A stretch of DNA of 24,462 nt from CAYFSC01 sp964345695 (GCA_964345695.1 CAYFSC010000027.1:1-24462); one strand, 5' to 3'; counted from the stretch's first letter, positions 1 through 8,603 are shown. The notes: a model not told the origin generated them from the sequence alone. A program made the numbers and translations.

Positions 1-235
1 GTCGGCGTCTCATCCATCCACCAAACAGGTTCACAATCCCGCACGGAGGTCTATCCATTGCCAATGTCGAAGTTAACATCTACGTAACTGCAGGCCCGCG
101 CATTTGCGCTTCCGATCCCCACTTTGAGTTCTTCATCAGACCGTCGGTCCCCCTTAGAGATGAAATGGCGTCTGTCGTTCTGTCCGACGGCTTGACCCTG
201 TCGCTCACTGAATTGGACCAATCCCCCGATGTCTT

Positions 236-2983
236 ATGCGACACCACGCTACCCCTCTATGGCTTTCTCTTGCTTTGTCTATTTTGCTCGTTGGGCCGGT
301 CATGGCCCAGCAAACGGCGACCCTCACGGGACAGGTGACCGATAGCGATGGGGAGCCTCTCCCCGGGGCCAACGTACTGGTTGCGACCACCAACTACGGA
401 ACCTCCACCGGTGAGAACGGGCAGTACGAGATCACCGGGATCGAACCGGGCACGTACACCATCCGGGTCACTTTTGTCGGGTTCCGGCCCGTGGAAGCCG
501 AAGGCGTTCAGTTCAGCGCCGGTGAAACCGTTCGCCGCGACTTCACGATGGAAACCACCGCCATTCGCGGTGAAGGCATCACCGTCACGGTCGGTTCTCG
601 CACGCGGAACACAGTTGCCTCCGAACTCGCGGTGCCGGTCGACGTGTTCTCGACCGAAGACCTGGAGGCCACCGGCACGACCGAGGTCGGCCTGATGCTC
701 CAGCAGTTGTCCCCGTCGGCCAACTTCCCGCGTCAAACGATCTCCGACGGCATGGATGCGCTCCGGTCCTTCACGCTTCGTGGCTTGAGCCCGGACCACA
801 CGCTCGTCCTCATCAACGGCAAGCGTCGCCACCGTTCGGCGCTGGTCAACCGGCTGGGATCCGGCATCCAGAAAGGGTCCAGCCCGGTCGACATGAACGC
901 GATCCCGTCGGGGGCTGTGAAGCAGATGGAGGTGCTGCGTGACGGTGCCGCCGCGAAGTACGGGTCCGACGCGATTGCGGGCGTGGTAAACATGCAGTTG
1001 AAAGACACGCCGCTCCCGCTCTCGGTTGGTTACCAGGTGGGCGGACATGTGACGGAGGGCTTCAACAACGATGGCACGACCCACAACGTGAACGCGTCGT
1101 GGGGCTTTCCGGTGCTGGGCGACGGACACGTGAACCTCTTCTCGGAGGTGCGCCTCCGCGACCCGACGAACCGGGCCGGTGTCAGTCCGCGCGATCAAGT
1201 CGAGGATGGGGATGCCGATGAGGTGCTCGACATCGACGGCGATCAGGTGCAGGAGGTCGTCGAGAAAAACCACCCGGTCCCCCAGCCCACCTTTCACTGG
1301 GGCAACGGCGAATCCGATAACTTCTACCTGTGGACAGACAGCGCCGTGCCGGTGACGGAAGACGTCGAGCTCTACGCCTTCGGCGGATACAGCTTCCGCG
1401 ACGCTTTGGGACAGGGGTTCAACCGTCGCGCCAAGGGCAACCGCAACTGGCCGAGTATTCATCCGCTCGGGTTCCTGCCGGAGTTCGATGTAACCACCAT
1501 TGATTACTCCGCCTCGGTCGGGGCTCGCGGCTCGGTCCTCGGCGGGTGGAGCTACGACCTCAACCTGCAAACGGGCGAGAACGAGTTCGAGTACGAAATC
1601 GACAACTCGCTCAACGTCACGCTGGGGCCGAACAGCAACAAGACGTCGTTCGATGCCGGCACGGTGACCAACCGGCAATCGCACGCCATGCTCGACCTGA
1701 CGCGCGGATTCAACGTAGGCTTCGACGGTCCACTGAACGTGGCCCTCGGGGCCATCGTGCGGGTTGACGAGTACGAGATTGAAGCGGGCGAGCGCGCCTC
1801 GTGGGTCGATGGCCCAGTGAAGGAGAACCAGAACGGGGGGCGCGCTGCTCCGGGGGCCCAGGTCTTTCCCGGCTTCCGCCCGGATCAAGAAGTCGACGAG
1901 GACCGCACGAACGTCGGAGTGTACGCGGATCTGGAGTCGAACGTGACCGATCAGCTTCTTGTGAACGTGGCGGGTCGCTTCGAGAGCTACAGCGACTTCG
2001 GCGAGACCATCAACGGAAAGCTTGCGCTTCGCTTCCAACCCCAGGACGCCGTCGTCTTCCGCGCATCGGCCAGCACGGGCTTCCGCGCTCCGCACCTGCA
2101 GCAGCGTTTCTTCTCGAAGGTGTCGACCACCTTCTTAGAGGATCCGGAGACGGGCGATTTGGCACCGTTTGAGGTGCAGCTTGCCCGCAACGAAAGCAAT
2201 ATTGCCGATGCAATCGGCGTTCCCGATTTGGAGGAAGAGACCTCGATCAATCTCAGCGGAGGGGTCACGCTGACGCCCTCCAACGCCTTCTCGTTCTCGG
2301 CGGACGTCTTCTTCGTGGATCTCGACGACCGGATCATCCTCTCGGGCGAGATCGGTGAAAACACGGACCAGCGCGACCGTGTCCGCGATCTTCTGGAGCA
2401 AAACGGCATCGAGAATGTCGCGCGCATCCAGACCTTCTCCAACGCAATCGACACGCAAACGTGGGGGCTCGACCTCACGGCGTCCTACCAGGCAACCGTG
2501 AGCGAAGAAGGCATTCTGCGCCTGACCGGGGCCTTCAACCAGACCCAGCAAAATCTGAACAGCAGCGTGCGAACGCCGCAGCGACTGAGTGAAGAGTTTG
2601 GGTCGAGCATCTTCGGGCGAGAGGCGCGCCTTGAGCTTACGAAGGAACGGCCCGAGAACCGGCTCAATCTCGATGCCACCTATGAACAGGGACCGTTCAG
2701 CATCACGCTGGGCACAACCCGCTACGGAGAAACCCTCGTTCCGGACGACACGCCCCAGGAGGACTTCACGCTCTCGGACGAGTGGATCGTGGACCTCTCG
2801 ACCAGCTACTCGTTCCTGAACGATGCAGCGACGATCACGGTCGGTTCGCGGAATCTCCTGGACAACTATCCGGATCGCACGCCCGATGGCGAAGACTTCT
2901 TCGGGATGTTCCCCTTCTCAACGGCTTCGCCGTTTGGCTTCAACGGTCGCTTCGTCTATTCGAAGTTGAGCGTCACGCTGTAA
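236..2983 (+). CDS. TonB-dependent outer-membrane receptor with N-terminal carboxypeptidase-like domain
   Basis: The 915-residue protein begins with a signal peptide (hydrophobic core about residues 8-22, likely cut after Ala24 before Gln-Gln). A carboxypeptidase-regulatory-like beta domain follows (about 27-106, with the typical DSDGEPLPGANV and NGQYEITGIEPGTY patterns). A candidate TonB box lies at about 113-121 (EGITVTVGS). The plug domain spans about 130-255 (FTLRGLSPDHTLVLINGKR, AIPSGAVKQMEVLRDGAAAKYGSDAIAGVVN). The rest is a beta barrel ending in an aromatic-rich strand (FNGRFVYSKLSVTL). Such receptors take up large or scarce ligands across the outer membrane using TonB/ExbBD energy. 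The substrate cannot be read from the sequence, and no SusD-like partner lies next to it, so a glycan role is not indicated. The ATG at 236 puts the signal peptide at the N-terminus. It converges on the minus-strand gene at 3113-4399. Confidence 0.95.
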   Translation: MRHHATPLWLSLALSILLVGPVMAQQTATLTGQVTDSDGEPLPGANVLVATTNYGTSTGENGQYEITGIEPGTYTIRVTFVGFRPVEAEGVQFSAGETVRRDFTMETTAIRGEGITVTVGSRTRNTVASELAVPVDVFSTEDLEATGTTEVGLMLQQLSPSANFPRQTISDGMDALRSFTLRGLSPDHTLVLINGKRRHRSALVNRLGSGIQKGSSPVDMNAIPSGAVKQMEVLRDGAAAKYGSDAIAGVVNMQLKDTPLPLSVGYQVGGHVTEGFNNDGTTHNVNASWGFPVLGDGHVNLFSEVRLRDPTNRAGVSPRDQVEDGDADEVLDIDGDQVQEVVEKNHPVPQPTFHWGNGESDNFYLWTDSAVPVTEDVELYAFGGYSFRDALGQGFNRRAKGNRNWPSIHPLGFLPEFDVTTIDYSASVGARGSVLGGWSYDLNLQTGENEFEYEIDNSLNVTLGPNSNKTSFDAGTVTNRQSHAMLDLTRGFNVGFDGPLNVALGAIVRVDEYEIEAGERASWVDGPVKENQNGGRAAPGAQVFPGFRPDQEVDEDRTNVGVYADLESNVTDQLLVNVAGRFESYSDFGETINGKLALRFQPQDAVVFRASASTGFRAPHLQQRFFSKVSTTFLEDPETGDLAPFEVQLARNESNIADAIGVPDLEEETSINLSGGVTLTPSNAFSFSADVFFVDLDDRIILSGEIGENTDQRDRVRDLLEQNGIENVARIQTFSNAIDTQTWGLDLTASYQATVSEEGILRLTGAFNQTQQNLNSSVRTPQRLSEEFGSSIFGREARLELTKERPENRLNLDATYEQGPFSITLGTTRYGETLVPDDTPQEDFTLSDEWIVDLSTSYSFLNDAATITVGSRNLLDNYPDRTPDGEDFFGMFPFSTASPFGFNGRFVYSKLSVTL

Positions 2984-3112
2984 GGTCGGCGCCGGCACGG
3001 GTGGAACCTCAAATCGCAACCTCTTGAGCGGCATTTGGAGTGCCGGGGCCGGTGTGTCGTGCGATGCATCGGTCTCGGCACTTCTGTGTTGAGGGGGCGT
3101 TCCGGAGACGAC

Positions 3113-4399
3113 TCAATGGTTCGGGAGGACCTCCAGCAGGCGGGCGTTGAAGTCAACGAGATTAAACGCGTGGACATAGCGGAGGACGTCCGTTTTGATG
3201 CGCCACCGAACGAAGGCTTCTGCGTTGCGATACGGGGCAACGTTCTTGCGCAGGGATTCGCAGGCGGTCTGCACGTCGGGATGGGTCCACACGTATCGAC
3301 TGCCGGTCTCGATCAGCCAGTCCTGACGATCGGGGGGGAGGGCGTCAAACGGCAACCCTTCTTCGGCCGGGCGGAGCCACTTGCGCCAGCGGTCGCTGTC
3401 TACGACGGCGGTGCGCAGGGCATCCGAAAAGCCAGAGTCCGCATCGAGGTTGCGTTCCAGGTGCACCAGGTCCTGAAGAGCCCGGACCTTCGTCGCGGAG
3501 AGCCCTGGCCCCACATTCGCCCCACCCATGCCGCTGAGCGGGTAGGCGGAGAGGTCGGCGACGGCGTCGGTGTAGTGGCCTTTGAGGAGCGCACCGAGGT
3601 CCGCGTCCGCTTCGGCCGTCAGGCGGTGAGCGCGCACCCGGTTGAACTGCTCGGTGTCGAGCGTGGTGCCTACGTCGCCGACGACAAAGCAGGGGGTGGG
3701 AAGGTCGTGGGCATCTAAGGCCTCGTCGAGCCGGCTCAGGAACGACCGGAACCGATCTTCGCTTTGCAGTCCACCGCCGACCTCCTCGGTGCCCACTTCA
3801 TAGGCAATTGGGTTGCGCCCCAGGTCCCGCCGGGTTTCCTCAGCGAAGGACAGCAGCTCCACAGTTCGCGACACGATGTCGTCCACTGGAACCGGCGTAT
3901 GAGAGGGCAGCCGCCGATCGACGGTCGGGTCGAGATGAAGCAGTTCGTACCCGGCGTCGATGCAATCCGCCAGCGAGTGCTTCACGGCCCCCATCGTCTC
4001 CTCGTACGACAGGTCCTGGAGAGCGTGGGCGTCCTTCTTCCAGGGTCCACCGTGGTCCAGTCCCAGAACGACAGGAACGTCGATGTTGAGGCGATCCGTT
4101 TCTTGCTCGACAAAGGCAGCAAAGGAGTCCGGGGTCCAGCCTGTGTAGCCGCCGTCGCGGTCCACCTGATTGAGAGTGGCCGCGAAGAGCAGAGGAGCGT
4201 TCGCCTCCTGGGCCGCCAGGAGTGCCGCCCGCACAATGGGTTTCGAGATCGGGCAGACGGCCAGCAACGTATGGCGCCCGCCCGGCTGTTGAGGGACGCC
4301 CAACGGGCCGCGCAGTTGGTCCACGATGGTGCGCACCAACGACGAATTTCCAACACGGCTGCGAATGGAGCGGGCACGACCTCGTGGGGAGGCAATCAT
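3113..4399 (-). CDS. GatZ/KbaZ-family protein (class II tagatose-bisphosphate aldolase, non-catalytic subunit type)
   Basis: The 428-residue product matches the GatZ/KbaZ family from about residue 45 on. It has the family pattern AVCPISKPIVRAAL (47-60), then APLLFAATLNQVDRDGGYTG (68-87), an LGLDHGGP segment (112-119) in place of the E. coli LGGDHLGPN, and LLHLDPT (153-159). GatZ and KbaZ are known as accessory subunits that stabilise the aldolase GatY/KbaY, which splits tagatose 1,6-bisphosphate. No GatY/KbaY, kinase or sugar transporter gene is in the window, so the substrate is uncertain. The first 20 residues are basic and not conserved. The real start may be one of the TTG or GTG codons just before VRTIVDQLR, some 20 residues in. 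It follows the endonuclease V gene by 53 bases on the same strand and is probably co-transcribed with it. Confidence 0.85.
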   Translation of the reverse strand: MIASPRGRARSIRSRVGNSSLVRTIVDQLRGPLGVPQQPGGRHTLLAVCPISKPIVRAALLAAQEANAPLLFAATLNQVDRDGGYTGWTPDSFAAFVEQETDRLNIDVPVVLGLDHGGPWKKDAHALQDLSYEETMGAVKHSLADCIDAGYELLHLDPTVDRRLPSHTPVPVDDIVSRTVELLSFAEETRRDLGRNPIAYEVGTEEVGGGLQSEDRFRSFLSRLDEALDAHDLPTPCFVVGDVGTTLDTEQFNRVRAHRLTAEADADLGALLKGHYTDAVADLSAYPLSGMGGANVGPGLSATKVRALQDLVHLERNLDADSGFSDALRTAVVDSDRWRKWLRPAEEGLPFDALPPDRQDWLIETGSRYVWTHPDVQTACESLRKNVAPYRNAEAFVRWRIKTDVLRYVHAFNLVDFNARLLEVLPNH

Positions 4400-4452
4400 G
4401 ACACCGGGCGCGATGGGTGGAGCGAAGACCGTACGGTCGATTGGGGTGGGCG

Positions 4453-5118
4453 TTACGTTCGGCGGCTATGTTTGTGGGCCTGGCGGGTCGGCTCGGGAAT
4501 CTTGTAGCGCGGTGCGCACGTCAGCGTCAGGGCAACGGCATCCTCAAGGGTCGTGCGATGACCGATGCTGACGTACACGGGGTTCACGTCGGCACGCGTC
4601 CGTAGTACGGCACCGATGGACTCGTCGGCGTCCACGAGCGGAACGCGGCTGCCCTTTTCGGACGCGAGCTCGCCCTCGGGGGTGCCGGTCAGGATCGACT
4701 TGGCGACCCCGACAGCGGGAAGGTCCAGCAGCACGCCCAAGTGGCACGCCAACCCAAACCGCCGGGGATGGGCGACGCCGTGGCTGTCCGTCATGAAGAC
4801 GTCGGGCGCCGCATCCAGCTCGTGCAGGGCGGGCAGAATGGCGGGCATCTCGCGGAAACTGAGCAGGCCCGGCACGTACGGAAAAGGAACCGAGCGCCGA
4901 TGGACGGCTTGATCCACCACGTCGAGATCCGGAAGCCGAAGGACGGTTACGGCAGCCTGCGCGACGTCGTCCCGAATACTGACGTCGACCCCCGCCACTG
5001 TGTTGACCGGCTGGGGGAGGGGCGTCTTTGACACACAGGGCGCGAGCTCCTGCTGAACCGCGCGCGCTTCCGCCGGAGCCAGGTCCCACGGGTGCTTGTG
5101 GTGAAGTTCAACGTCCAT
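4453..5118 (-). CDS. nfi: Endonuclease V (deoxyinosine 3' endonuclease)
   Basis: A 221-residue protein, close to the 223 residues of the E. coli enzyme. Endonuclease V nicks DNA one base 3' of deoxyinosine, the product of adenine deamination, and starts its repair. The family landmarks are in order: AGVDVSI with the metal-binding Asp; FPYVPGLLSFRE with the Tyr-Pro-Gly wedge and metal Glu; DSHGVAHPRRFGLACHLGV with metal Asp and conserved His; GVAKSILTG with the conserved Lys; SIGHRTTLEDA; and the ending PEPTRQA. The reading frame stays open upstream to 5229, but the extra 37 residues do not match the family. I therefore place the start at ATG 5116-5118 (MDVELHHKHPW). It leads a minus-strand pair with the GatZ-like gene. 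Confidence 0.93.
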   Translation of the reverse strand: MDVELHHKHPWDLAPAEARAVQQELAPCVSKTPLPQPVNTVAGVDVSIRDDVAQAAVTVLRLPDLDVVDQAVHRRSVPFPYVPGLLSFREMPAILPALHELDAAPDVFMTDSHGVAHPRRFGLACHLGVLLDLPAVGVAKSILTGTPEGELASEKGSRVPLVDADESIGAVLRTRADVNPVYVSIGHRTTLEDAVALTLTCAPRYKIPEPTRQAHKHSRRT

Positions 5119-5249
5119 CACAGGCGGTTTTTCTGGGCAGATCACGAGAAGCGTCCAACGTCCGCGACTCGACAATGATCGAGCGCTCTCCGGTCTGATA
5201 TCCCTTGCAGAGACATACTCCCCCGTCAAGTTTCATTGAACCAGAAACC

Positions 5250-5280
5250 TTTTGCGTGCCATTGGATCGGATTATGTCGC
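5250..5280 (+). promoter_or_regulatory. Candidate Bacteroidota-type promoter of the tRNA-Val gene
   Basis: TTTTG (5250-5254) is followed after 18 bases by TATGTCGC (5273-5280), four bases ahead of the tRNA. The known Bacteroidota consensus is TTTG, about 19-21 bases, then TAnnTTTG. The upstream element fits. The downstream element matches only in part, so this is a weak call resting mainly on position. Confidence 0.25.
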
Positions 5281-5284
5281 ACGC

Positions 5285-5358
5285 GGGTCCATAGCTCAGC
5301 TGGTTAGAGCGCTACGTTGACATCGTAGAGGTCAGTGGTTCGAGTCCACTTGGACCCA
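5285..5358 (+). tRNA. tRNA-Val (anticodon GAC)
   Basis: This 74-base cloverleaf folds cleanly. The acceptor stem is GGGTCCA with TGGACCC. The D arm is GCTCAGCTGGTTAGAGC. The anticodon stem is CTACG/CGTAG around loop TTGACAT, giving anticodon GAC for Val codons GTC and GTT. The T arm is AGTGG-TTCGAGT-CCACT. The discriminator base is A5358. CCA is not encoded (ACA follows), so it must be added after transcription. An intrinsic terminator starts four bases later, so this is a single-tRNA unit. Confidence 0.97.
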
Positions 5359-5361
5359 CAT

Positions 5362-5395
5362 CGCCGCTTTCAGGTCCGCCTGAAGCGGCGTTTTT
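5362..5395 (+). terminator. Intrinsic terminator of tRNA-Val
   Basis: CGCCGCTT-T-CAGG (5362-5374) pairs with CCTGAAGCGGCG (5379-5390). This gives 12 base pairs with one bulged T and a TCCG loop, followed by TTTTT (5391-5395). It separates the tRNA from thrS. Confidence 0.9.
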
Positions 5396-5571
5396 CGTTG
5401 CTGGCCTACGTTATGGGTTTCGGTACGGGACACGGACTCGTAGGGAAATGACCTATCCTGGTCCTCCGGCGTTAACAGAGACTCATGATCCCTCTCTTGC
5501 CTATTGGCCTGCGCGATGAGGGGACAAACGGCCCAAAGTGCTCCGCTGACTTCCACCTGCCCAACCATCTT

Positions 5572-7542
5572 ATGCCCGACGTTGACCGAAAGACGATCAC
5601 AATCACTCTTCCGGACGGATCTGAGCGCGAGGTCCCGGCCGGTACGACGGGTTATGAGGTCGCGGAGAGCATCGGCAAGGGACTGGCCCGGGCCGCGCTG
5701 GCCGTGAAGGTGAACGGCGAGGTGCGAGATCTGGACCGGCCCATCGAAGAAGACGCCGAGTTTGCGGTGCTCACGTGGGACGACGAGCAGGGAAAAGAGA
5801 CGTTCTGGCACTCGTCGGCTCACCTGATGGCAGAGGCGTTGCAAAAACTTTATCCGGGGATCAAGTTCACCATCGGCCCGCCCATCGACGAGGGCTTTTA
5901 CTACGACATCGACCCGGGCGGGCACCAGATTTCTGCCGACGACTTCGAGGAGATCGAGGCGAAGATGCAGGAGTTAGCCCGGCGCGATGCGCCCTACCAG
6001 CGCATCGACGTCACCAAAGACGAGGCTGTTGACTACTACGAGGAGGTCGGCAATGAGTACAAGCTGGAGCTTATCGAGGGCCTGAAAGAGGGAGACATCA
6101 CCTTCTACGAGCAAGGTGAATTTACGGATCTCTGCCGTGGCCCCCACATCCCGTCGACGGGCGAGATCAAGTACCCCAAGTTGCTGAGCGTGGCCGGGGC
6201 GTACTGGCGGGGCGACGAAAGCAACCCGCAACTGACGCGCATCTACGGCGTCAGCTTCCCGAAGAAAAAGCTGCTGGACGAGTTTCTGGAGAAGCGTCGG
6301 CTGGCGAAAGAGCGGGACCACCGCAAGCTCGGTCGGGAGCTCGACCTGTTCACCTTCAACAGCGATACGGTTGGCCCCGGGCTGCCGATGTGGCTTCCCA
6401 AAGGGGCGACCTTACGCGAGACGCTGCAGGACTTTCTGAAAGAAGAACAGCTCAAGCGCGGCTACAAGCCGGTCGTGTCGCCGCACATCGGGCGGCTCGA
6501 CCTGTACCGAACGAGTGGGCACTATCCGTATTACCAGGAAAGCCAGTTCCCGCCGATGCTCTTCGAGGACGAGGCGGAGGGGGAGGAAGAGGGCTACCTC
6601 CTGAAGCCGATGAACTGCCCGCACCACACCATGATTTACAAGGACGCGATGCACTCGTATCGCGACCTTCCGGTGCGGCTCGCGGAGTTTGGGACCGTCT
6701 ACCGTCACGAGCAGAGCGGCGAGTTGGGAGGACTCACGCGCGTCCGCGGATTCACGCAGGATGACGCCCACATCTTCTGCACGCCGGCCCAGGTCAAAGA
6801 CGAATTCAAGAACGTCATCGACCTAACGCTCAAGGTGCTCGGAGCGCTGGACTTTGACGAATTTGAGGTCCAGATTTCAGTGCGCGACCCGGAAGCGACC
6901 GACAAGTACGTGGGCGACGAAACCCTCTGGGATCAGGCCGAGCAGGACATCCGCGACGCCGTGACCGAGATGGGACTTGACGCCAGCGAGGTGCCGGGCG
7001 AAGCCGCGTTCTACGGGCCGAAACTTGACTTCATGGTCGAGGATGCCCTCGGACGCGCGTGGCAGCTCGGCACCATTCAGGTCGACTACAACCTGCCGGA
7101 GCGCTTCGATCTGACCTATGTCGACGAGCACGACGAGCGGCAGCGCCCGGTGATGATCCACCGCGCCCCGTTCGGCTCGCTGGAACGCTTCATCGGCGTC
7201 TTGATCGAGCACTGTGGCGGCAACTTCCCGACGTGGCTCGCGCCGGTGCAGGTGCAGATCATCCCTGTGAGTGACACCTTTAACGACTACGCCGAGGAAG
7301 TGGCTACGAAACTCCGTCTGGAAGATGTGCGGGTCGAAATCGACACCTCCGACGAGACCGTCGGCTACAAGATTCGCCAGGCCGAAACGCAAAAGGTCCC
7401 GTACATGCTTGTCGTCGGGGGGCGAGAGGAAGAAGCGGGCACTGTGGCCGTTCGCGCCCATGGCGAAGGGCAGCAGGACGTCGTGCCGGTCGACACATTC
7501 GTCGATACGCTGACGAGTGAAATCGACGCGTCGATTCACTGA
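5572..7542 (+). CDS. thrS: Threonine--tRNA ligase
   Basis: This 656-residue class II synthetase charges tRNA-Thr with threonine and clears mischarged Ser-tRNA through its editing domain. A TGS domain comes first (about 1-65). The editing domain follows, with H80xxxH84 (HSSAHLM) and the C188/H192 pair in DLCRGPH. The catalytic core has the zinc ligands C349 (MNCPHHTMIY), H400 (QDDAH) and H530 (MIHRAPFG), motif 2 (VYRHEQSGELGGLTRVRGF) and motif 3 (FGSLERFIGVLIEH). The anticodon-binding domain is C-terminal, from about FPTWLAPVQVQIIPV on. The frame is open from 5485, but the TGS domain begins with MPDVDRKTITITLPDG, so ATG 5572 is the start. It heads the translation cluster and is followed after 99 bases by infC, an order shared by many bacteria. 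Confidence 0.97.
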   Translation: MPDVDRKTITITLPDGSEREVPAGTTGYEVAESIGKGLARAALAVKVNGEVRDLDRPIEEDAEFAVLTWDDEQGKETFWHSSAHLMAEALQKLYPGIKFTIGPPIDEGFYYDIDPGGHQISADDFEEIEAKMQELARRDAPYQRIDVTKDEAVDYYEEVGNEYKLELIEGLKEGDITFYEQGEFTDLCRGPHIPSTGEIKYPKLLSVAGAYWRGDESNPQLTRIYGVSFPKKKLLDEFLEKRRLAKERDHRKLGRELDLFTFNSDTVGPGLPMWLPKGATLRETLQDFLKEEQLKRGYKPVVSPHIGRLDLYRTSGHYPYYQESQFPPMLFEDEAEGEEEGYLLKPMNCPHHTMIYKDAMHSYRDLPVRLAEFGTVYRHEQSGELGGLTRVRGFTQDDAHIFCTPAQVKDEFKNVIDLTLKVLGALDFDEFEVQISVRDPEATDKYVGDETLWDQAEQDIRDAVTEMGLDASEVPGEAAFYGPKLDFMVEDALGRAWQLGTIQVDYNLPERFDLTYVDEHDERQRPVMIHRAPFGSLERFIGVLIEHCGGNFPTWLAPVQVQIIPVSDTFNDYAEEVATKLRLEDVRVEIDTSDETVGYKIRQAETQKVPYMLVVGGREEEAGTVAVRAHGEGQQDVVPVDTFVDTLTSEIDASIH

Positions 7543-7574
7543 AACCTCACAAGCTCGCCTGCGTGTAGATCTTT

Positions 7575-7596
7575 GCCGCTGTCGTCTGGCAGCGGC
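7575..7596 (+). promoter_or_regulatory. Perfect hairpin in the thrS-infC spacer
   Basis: GCCGCTG (7575-7581) pairs exactly with CAGCGGC (7590-7596) around an 8-base loop. No T-run follows, so it is not a classic terminator. It lies about 45 bases before the preferred infC start and may be a leader structure. If infC instead began at TTG 7573, the hairpin would sit inside the coding region. Confidence 0.4.
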
Positions 7597-7641
7597 TCTG
7601 TTCCTCATCGAGTACTTTCACAAACAACCGATCTCACTACT

Positions 7642-8160
7642 ATCGCTAAAGCTGATAAAGTTCGCGTTAACGAGGAAATCCGAGAGGACGAGGTTCGCGT
7701 CGTTGAGCCTGACGGTGATCATGCAGTCGTCGACGTCGACACGGCCCTGGAGCGGGCCCGGGAGCACGACCTCGATCTGGTCGAGATTGCGCCAGATGCC
7801 GACCCACCCGTCTGCAAGATCATCGACTACGGCAAATACCGCTACGAGCAGCAGAAGAAGGAGAAGCGACAGCGGGCGAAGTCGAAGCAGATGCAGATGA
7901 AAGAGCTGCGCTTCCGCCCGCGCACCGACGACCACGACTTTGACTTCAAGACCAAACACGCTCGTGGTTTCCTCGAAGACGGTAACAAGGTGAAAGCGTA
8001 CGTCCAGTTTCGAGGACGTGACATTGTTTACAAGGACCAGGGCATGGATCTGCTGCGCCGGTTCATCGAGCGGCTTCAAGACCTTGCCCGCATCGACCAG
8101 CCGCCGCAGATGGAAGGCAAGCGCATGACGACCGTCCTCGCGCCGCACAAAAACAAGTAA
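7642..8160 (+). CDS. infC: Translation initiation factor IF-3 (likely non-canonical ATC start)
   Basis: IF-3 binds the 30S subunit and checks start codon and initiator tRNA. The N-domain starts at VRVNEEIREDEVRVV and carries DLVEIAPDADPPVCKIIDYGKYRYEQQKKEK. The lysine-rich linker leads to the C-domain (KELRFRPRTDDHDFDFK, FRGRDIVYKDQGMDLL) and the ending TTVLAPHKNK. No ATG or GTG lies in frame before the conserved N-domain. The options are TTG 7573, giving 195 residues with a poorly family-like N-terminus, or ATC 7642, giving 172 residues, near the 180 of E. coli IF-3. Rare starts (AUU, AUC, AUA) are known for infC and allow IF-3 to repress its own translation. The bases before this ATC (CTCACTACT) also resemble those before the rplT ATG (CATACCACT). 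The product is certain; the start is a reasoned choice. Confidence 0.9.
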   Translation: MAKADKVRVNEEIREDEVRVVEPDGDHAVVDVDTALERAREHDLDLVEIAPDADPPVCKIIDYGKYRYEQQKKEKRQRAKSKQMQMKELRFRPRTDDHDFDFKTKHARGFLEDGNKVKAYVQFRGRDIVYKDQGMDLLRRFIERLQDLARIDQPPQMEGKRMTTVLAPHKNK

Positions 8161-8187
8161 CCGACGGGAATCAACCCGGAGCCGCAG

Positions 8188-8243
8188 CACGCGTAGGCAT
8201 GGAGGCACAGAGACGCCATCTGTGCGGGCCATGCCTATTCGTG
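8188..8243 (+). promoter_or_regulatory. Three-part hairpin in the infC-rpmI spacer, candidate L20-type leader
   Basis: The stem is built from CACG (8188-8191) with CGTG (8240-8243), TAGGCATGG (8194-8202) with CCATGCCTA (8229-8237), and GCACAG (8205-8210) with CTGTGC (8220-8225). That is 19 Watson-Crick pairs with two small internal loops. It lies in the 242-base spacer before rpmI. In E. coli and Bacillus, L20 is known to repress this operon by binding structured leader RNA. That this hairpin is such a site is inference. Confidence 0.5.
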
Positions 8244-8402
8244 TGTCTGAGGCGTATGCCGGGGAGCGTAAATCGCATTTTCGATGGAATCCGGTCGTCG
8301 GCCGGCGGTCCTGCCGGAACGTGCCCGGGCTCTGCACATACACGCCGATCCTATCTCGAAACCACTCGCATACCAAACCCGCTCCTCACGGGGTGATTCA
8401 GC

Positions 8403-8603
8403 ATGCCCAAGATGAAATCGCACAGCGGTGCGCAGAAACGCTTCAAGGTGACGGCCAACGGCAAGGTGAAGCGCAAGAAAGCCGGCAAGGGCCACATTCT
8501 GACCAAGAAGACGACGAAGCGCAAGCGCCACCTCCGCAAGTCGACAACAGTCCATAAGGCGGATGAGAAGCGCATCAAGCGCATGTTGAACAGCAAGGAC
8601 TGA
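8403..8603 (+). CDS. rpmI: 50S ribosomal protein L35
   Basis: This 66-residue, very basic protein has the L35 signature at its N-terminus (MPKMKSHSGAQKRFKVTANG), then KVKRKKAGKGHILTKKT and KRKRHLRKSTTV. Its length is normal for L35, which is a late-assembling component of the large subunit. It sits between infC and rplT as in most bacteria. The gaps of 242 bases before and 140 bases after are much longer than in many genomes, and both contain strong RNA hairpins. Translation of rpmI and transcription into rplT may therefore be controlled separately. Confidence 0.97.
   Translation: MPKMKSHSGAQKRFKVTANGKVKRKKAGKGHILTKKTTKRKRHLRKSTTVHKADEKRIKRMLNSKD

Noticed and set aside
257..2095. 612-codon minus-strand open frame opposite the TonB receptor
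   Set aside because: It is the high-GC shadow of the receptor gene. The product has no recognisable domain, while the plus strand shows a full receptor with signal peptide.
5285..5358. tRNA-Val as an integration site for a mobile element
   Set aside because: No integrase gene and no partial copy of the tRNA 3' end is found in the window.
5485..5571. N-terminal extension of thrS
   Set aside because: The 29 extra residues do not belong to the TGS domain and an ATG stands exactly at the domain start.
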